From Micavibrio sp. UBA2020 (GTDB lineage Bacteria; Pseudomonadota; Alphaproteobacteria; Micavibrionales; UBA2020): a stretch of 7,809 nt of DNA. The DNA lies in assembly GCA_002334985.1 (NCBI GenBank), contig DDBY01000219.1, positions 1 to 7,809 on the forward strand, read 5' to 3'. Positions within the stretch are counted from its first letter, which is position 1. Each line of letters begins with the position of its first letter. Positions 7,281 through 7,809 of this stretch are shown one piece after another. Below the pieces are notes generated by a model. That model made no database searches. It was not told the origin of the DNA and was given only the letters and a program-made list of their open reading frames with translations. A program made the position numbers and the translations under genes.

Positions 7281-7291
7281 TGGATGCGCGC

Positions 7292-7809
7292 ATGGTCGCG
7301 AAAGTAAACGAAGATCAGGAAACCGAAACCGTAGTCGAAGAGGCGGAAGATTCCCCCCTTCAGGGCGGCGCGCTCGCCAAGGTTGTCAAAAAACTCATCG
7401 CCAAGGGCAAGGAACGCGGCTACGTCACTTATGACGAGCTGAACAAAATGCTGCCCGCGGGCGAATACACGTCCGACCAGATTGACGAAACGATGGCGAC
7501 GCTGTCCGACATCGGTATCAACCTGATTGAAGATGAATCCGACGCCGAAGAAGAAACCGCCGAAGCCAAAGAGGGCGACGACGAAGAAGAAGGCGACGGC
7601 GGCAATCTCGCCGAAACCGACCTTGGCCGCACCGACGACCCCGTGCGCATGTATCTGCGCGAAATGGGCTCGGTCGAACTGCTGAGCCGCGAAGGCGAAA
7701 TCGCGATTGCAAAACGTATCGAAGCCGGCCGTGAAATGATGATTGGCGGCATTTGCGAAAGCCCGCTGACCATTCAGGCTATCATGACGTGGCACAAGGC
7801 GCTGGAAAA
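7292..7809 (+). CDS. rpoD: RNA polymerase primary sigma factor (5' part only)
   Basis: The first 172 codons of the housekeeping sigma-70 factor, which directs RNA polymerase to most promoters; the gene runs off the right edge before the core-binding and -10/-35 reading regions are complete. Region 1.1 is at about residues 25-80 (KKLIAKGKERGYVTYDELN, then ATLSDIGINLIEDE). An acidic Glu/Asp-rich linker follows. Region 1.2 starts at about residue 110, with DLGRTDDPVRMYLREMGSVE and then LLSREGEIAIAKRIEAGREMM. This wording is typical of alphaproteobacterial RpoD and is the best hint to the host. I chose ATG 7292 (MVAKVNEDQE) because it has GAGGAG upstream and gives a usual N-terminus; an in-frame GTG at 7280 is an alternative. 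It probably shares a transcript with dnaG, since no own promoter is seen in the spacer. Confidence 0.97.
   Translation, partial: MVAKVNEDQETETVVEEAEDSPLQGGALAKVVKKLIAKGKERGYVTYDELNKMLPAGEYTSDQIDETMATLSDIGINLIEDESDAEEETAEAKEGDDEEEGDGGNLAETDLGRTDDPVRMYLREMGSVELLSREGEIAIAKRIEAGREMMIGGICESPLTIQAIMTWHKALE

Noticed and set aside
7268..7795. Open frame of 175 codons on the minus strand opposite rpoD.
   Set aside because: Phe-rich product is the complement of the acidic rpoD linker (GAA/GAG codons); shadow of a real gene.

Overview
The window looks like chromosomal housekeeping DNA from an alphaproteobacterium. The strongest sign is the N-terminal part of RpoD at the right edge, which has the alphaproteobacterial form of region 1.1 and region 1.2. 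The order carA (divergent) - yqeY - dnaG - rpoD also fits that class. By eye the DNA is moderately GC-rich (not computed). I see no rRNA, tRNA, CRISPR array, insertion sequence, integrase or attachment site.

Left part, minus strand (1-3458): carA, the small subunit of carbamoyl-phosphate synthase, is followed after a single base by a long membrane gene. That gene encodes a fused MFS-like/spermidine-synthase-like protein and runs off the left edge just short of its expected C-terminus. The two genes almost certainly share a transcript and may be translationally coupled.

Centre (3459-5339, plus strand): a 90-bp divergent intergenic region separates carA from yqeY, a GatB/YqeY-family gene. Next comes a two-gene unit with its own TTGACA-type promoter: an ankyrin-repeat protein and a 120-residue protein I do not recognise. 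This unit sits between yqeY and dnaG and is the least ordinary part of the window.

Right part (5340-7809, plus strand): dnaG (primase) is preceded by a good promoter whose -10 box ends 8 bases before the ATG, with no Shine-Dalgarno, which suggests a leaderless or near-leaderless mRNA. A 91-bp spacer holding a strong stem-loop separates dnaG from rpoD, the primary sigma factor, which runs off the right edge. dnaG and rpoD form the conserved core of the macromolecular-synthesis operon, linking replication priming to transcription initiation.

I found no clearly new biological system. The best candidates for a second look are the ankyrin/orphan pair, the leaderless dnaG start, the hairpin in the dnaG-rpoD spacer, the carA-coupled spermidine-synthase fusion, and the loss in that fusion of an aspartate expected in true aminopropyltransferases.
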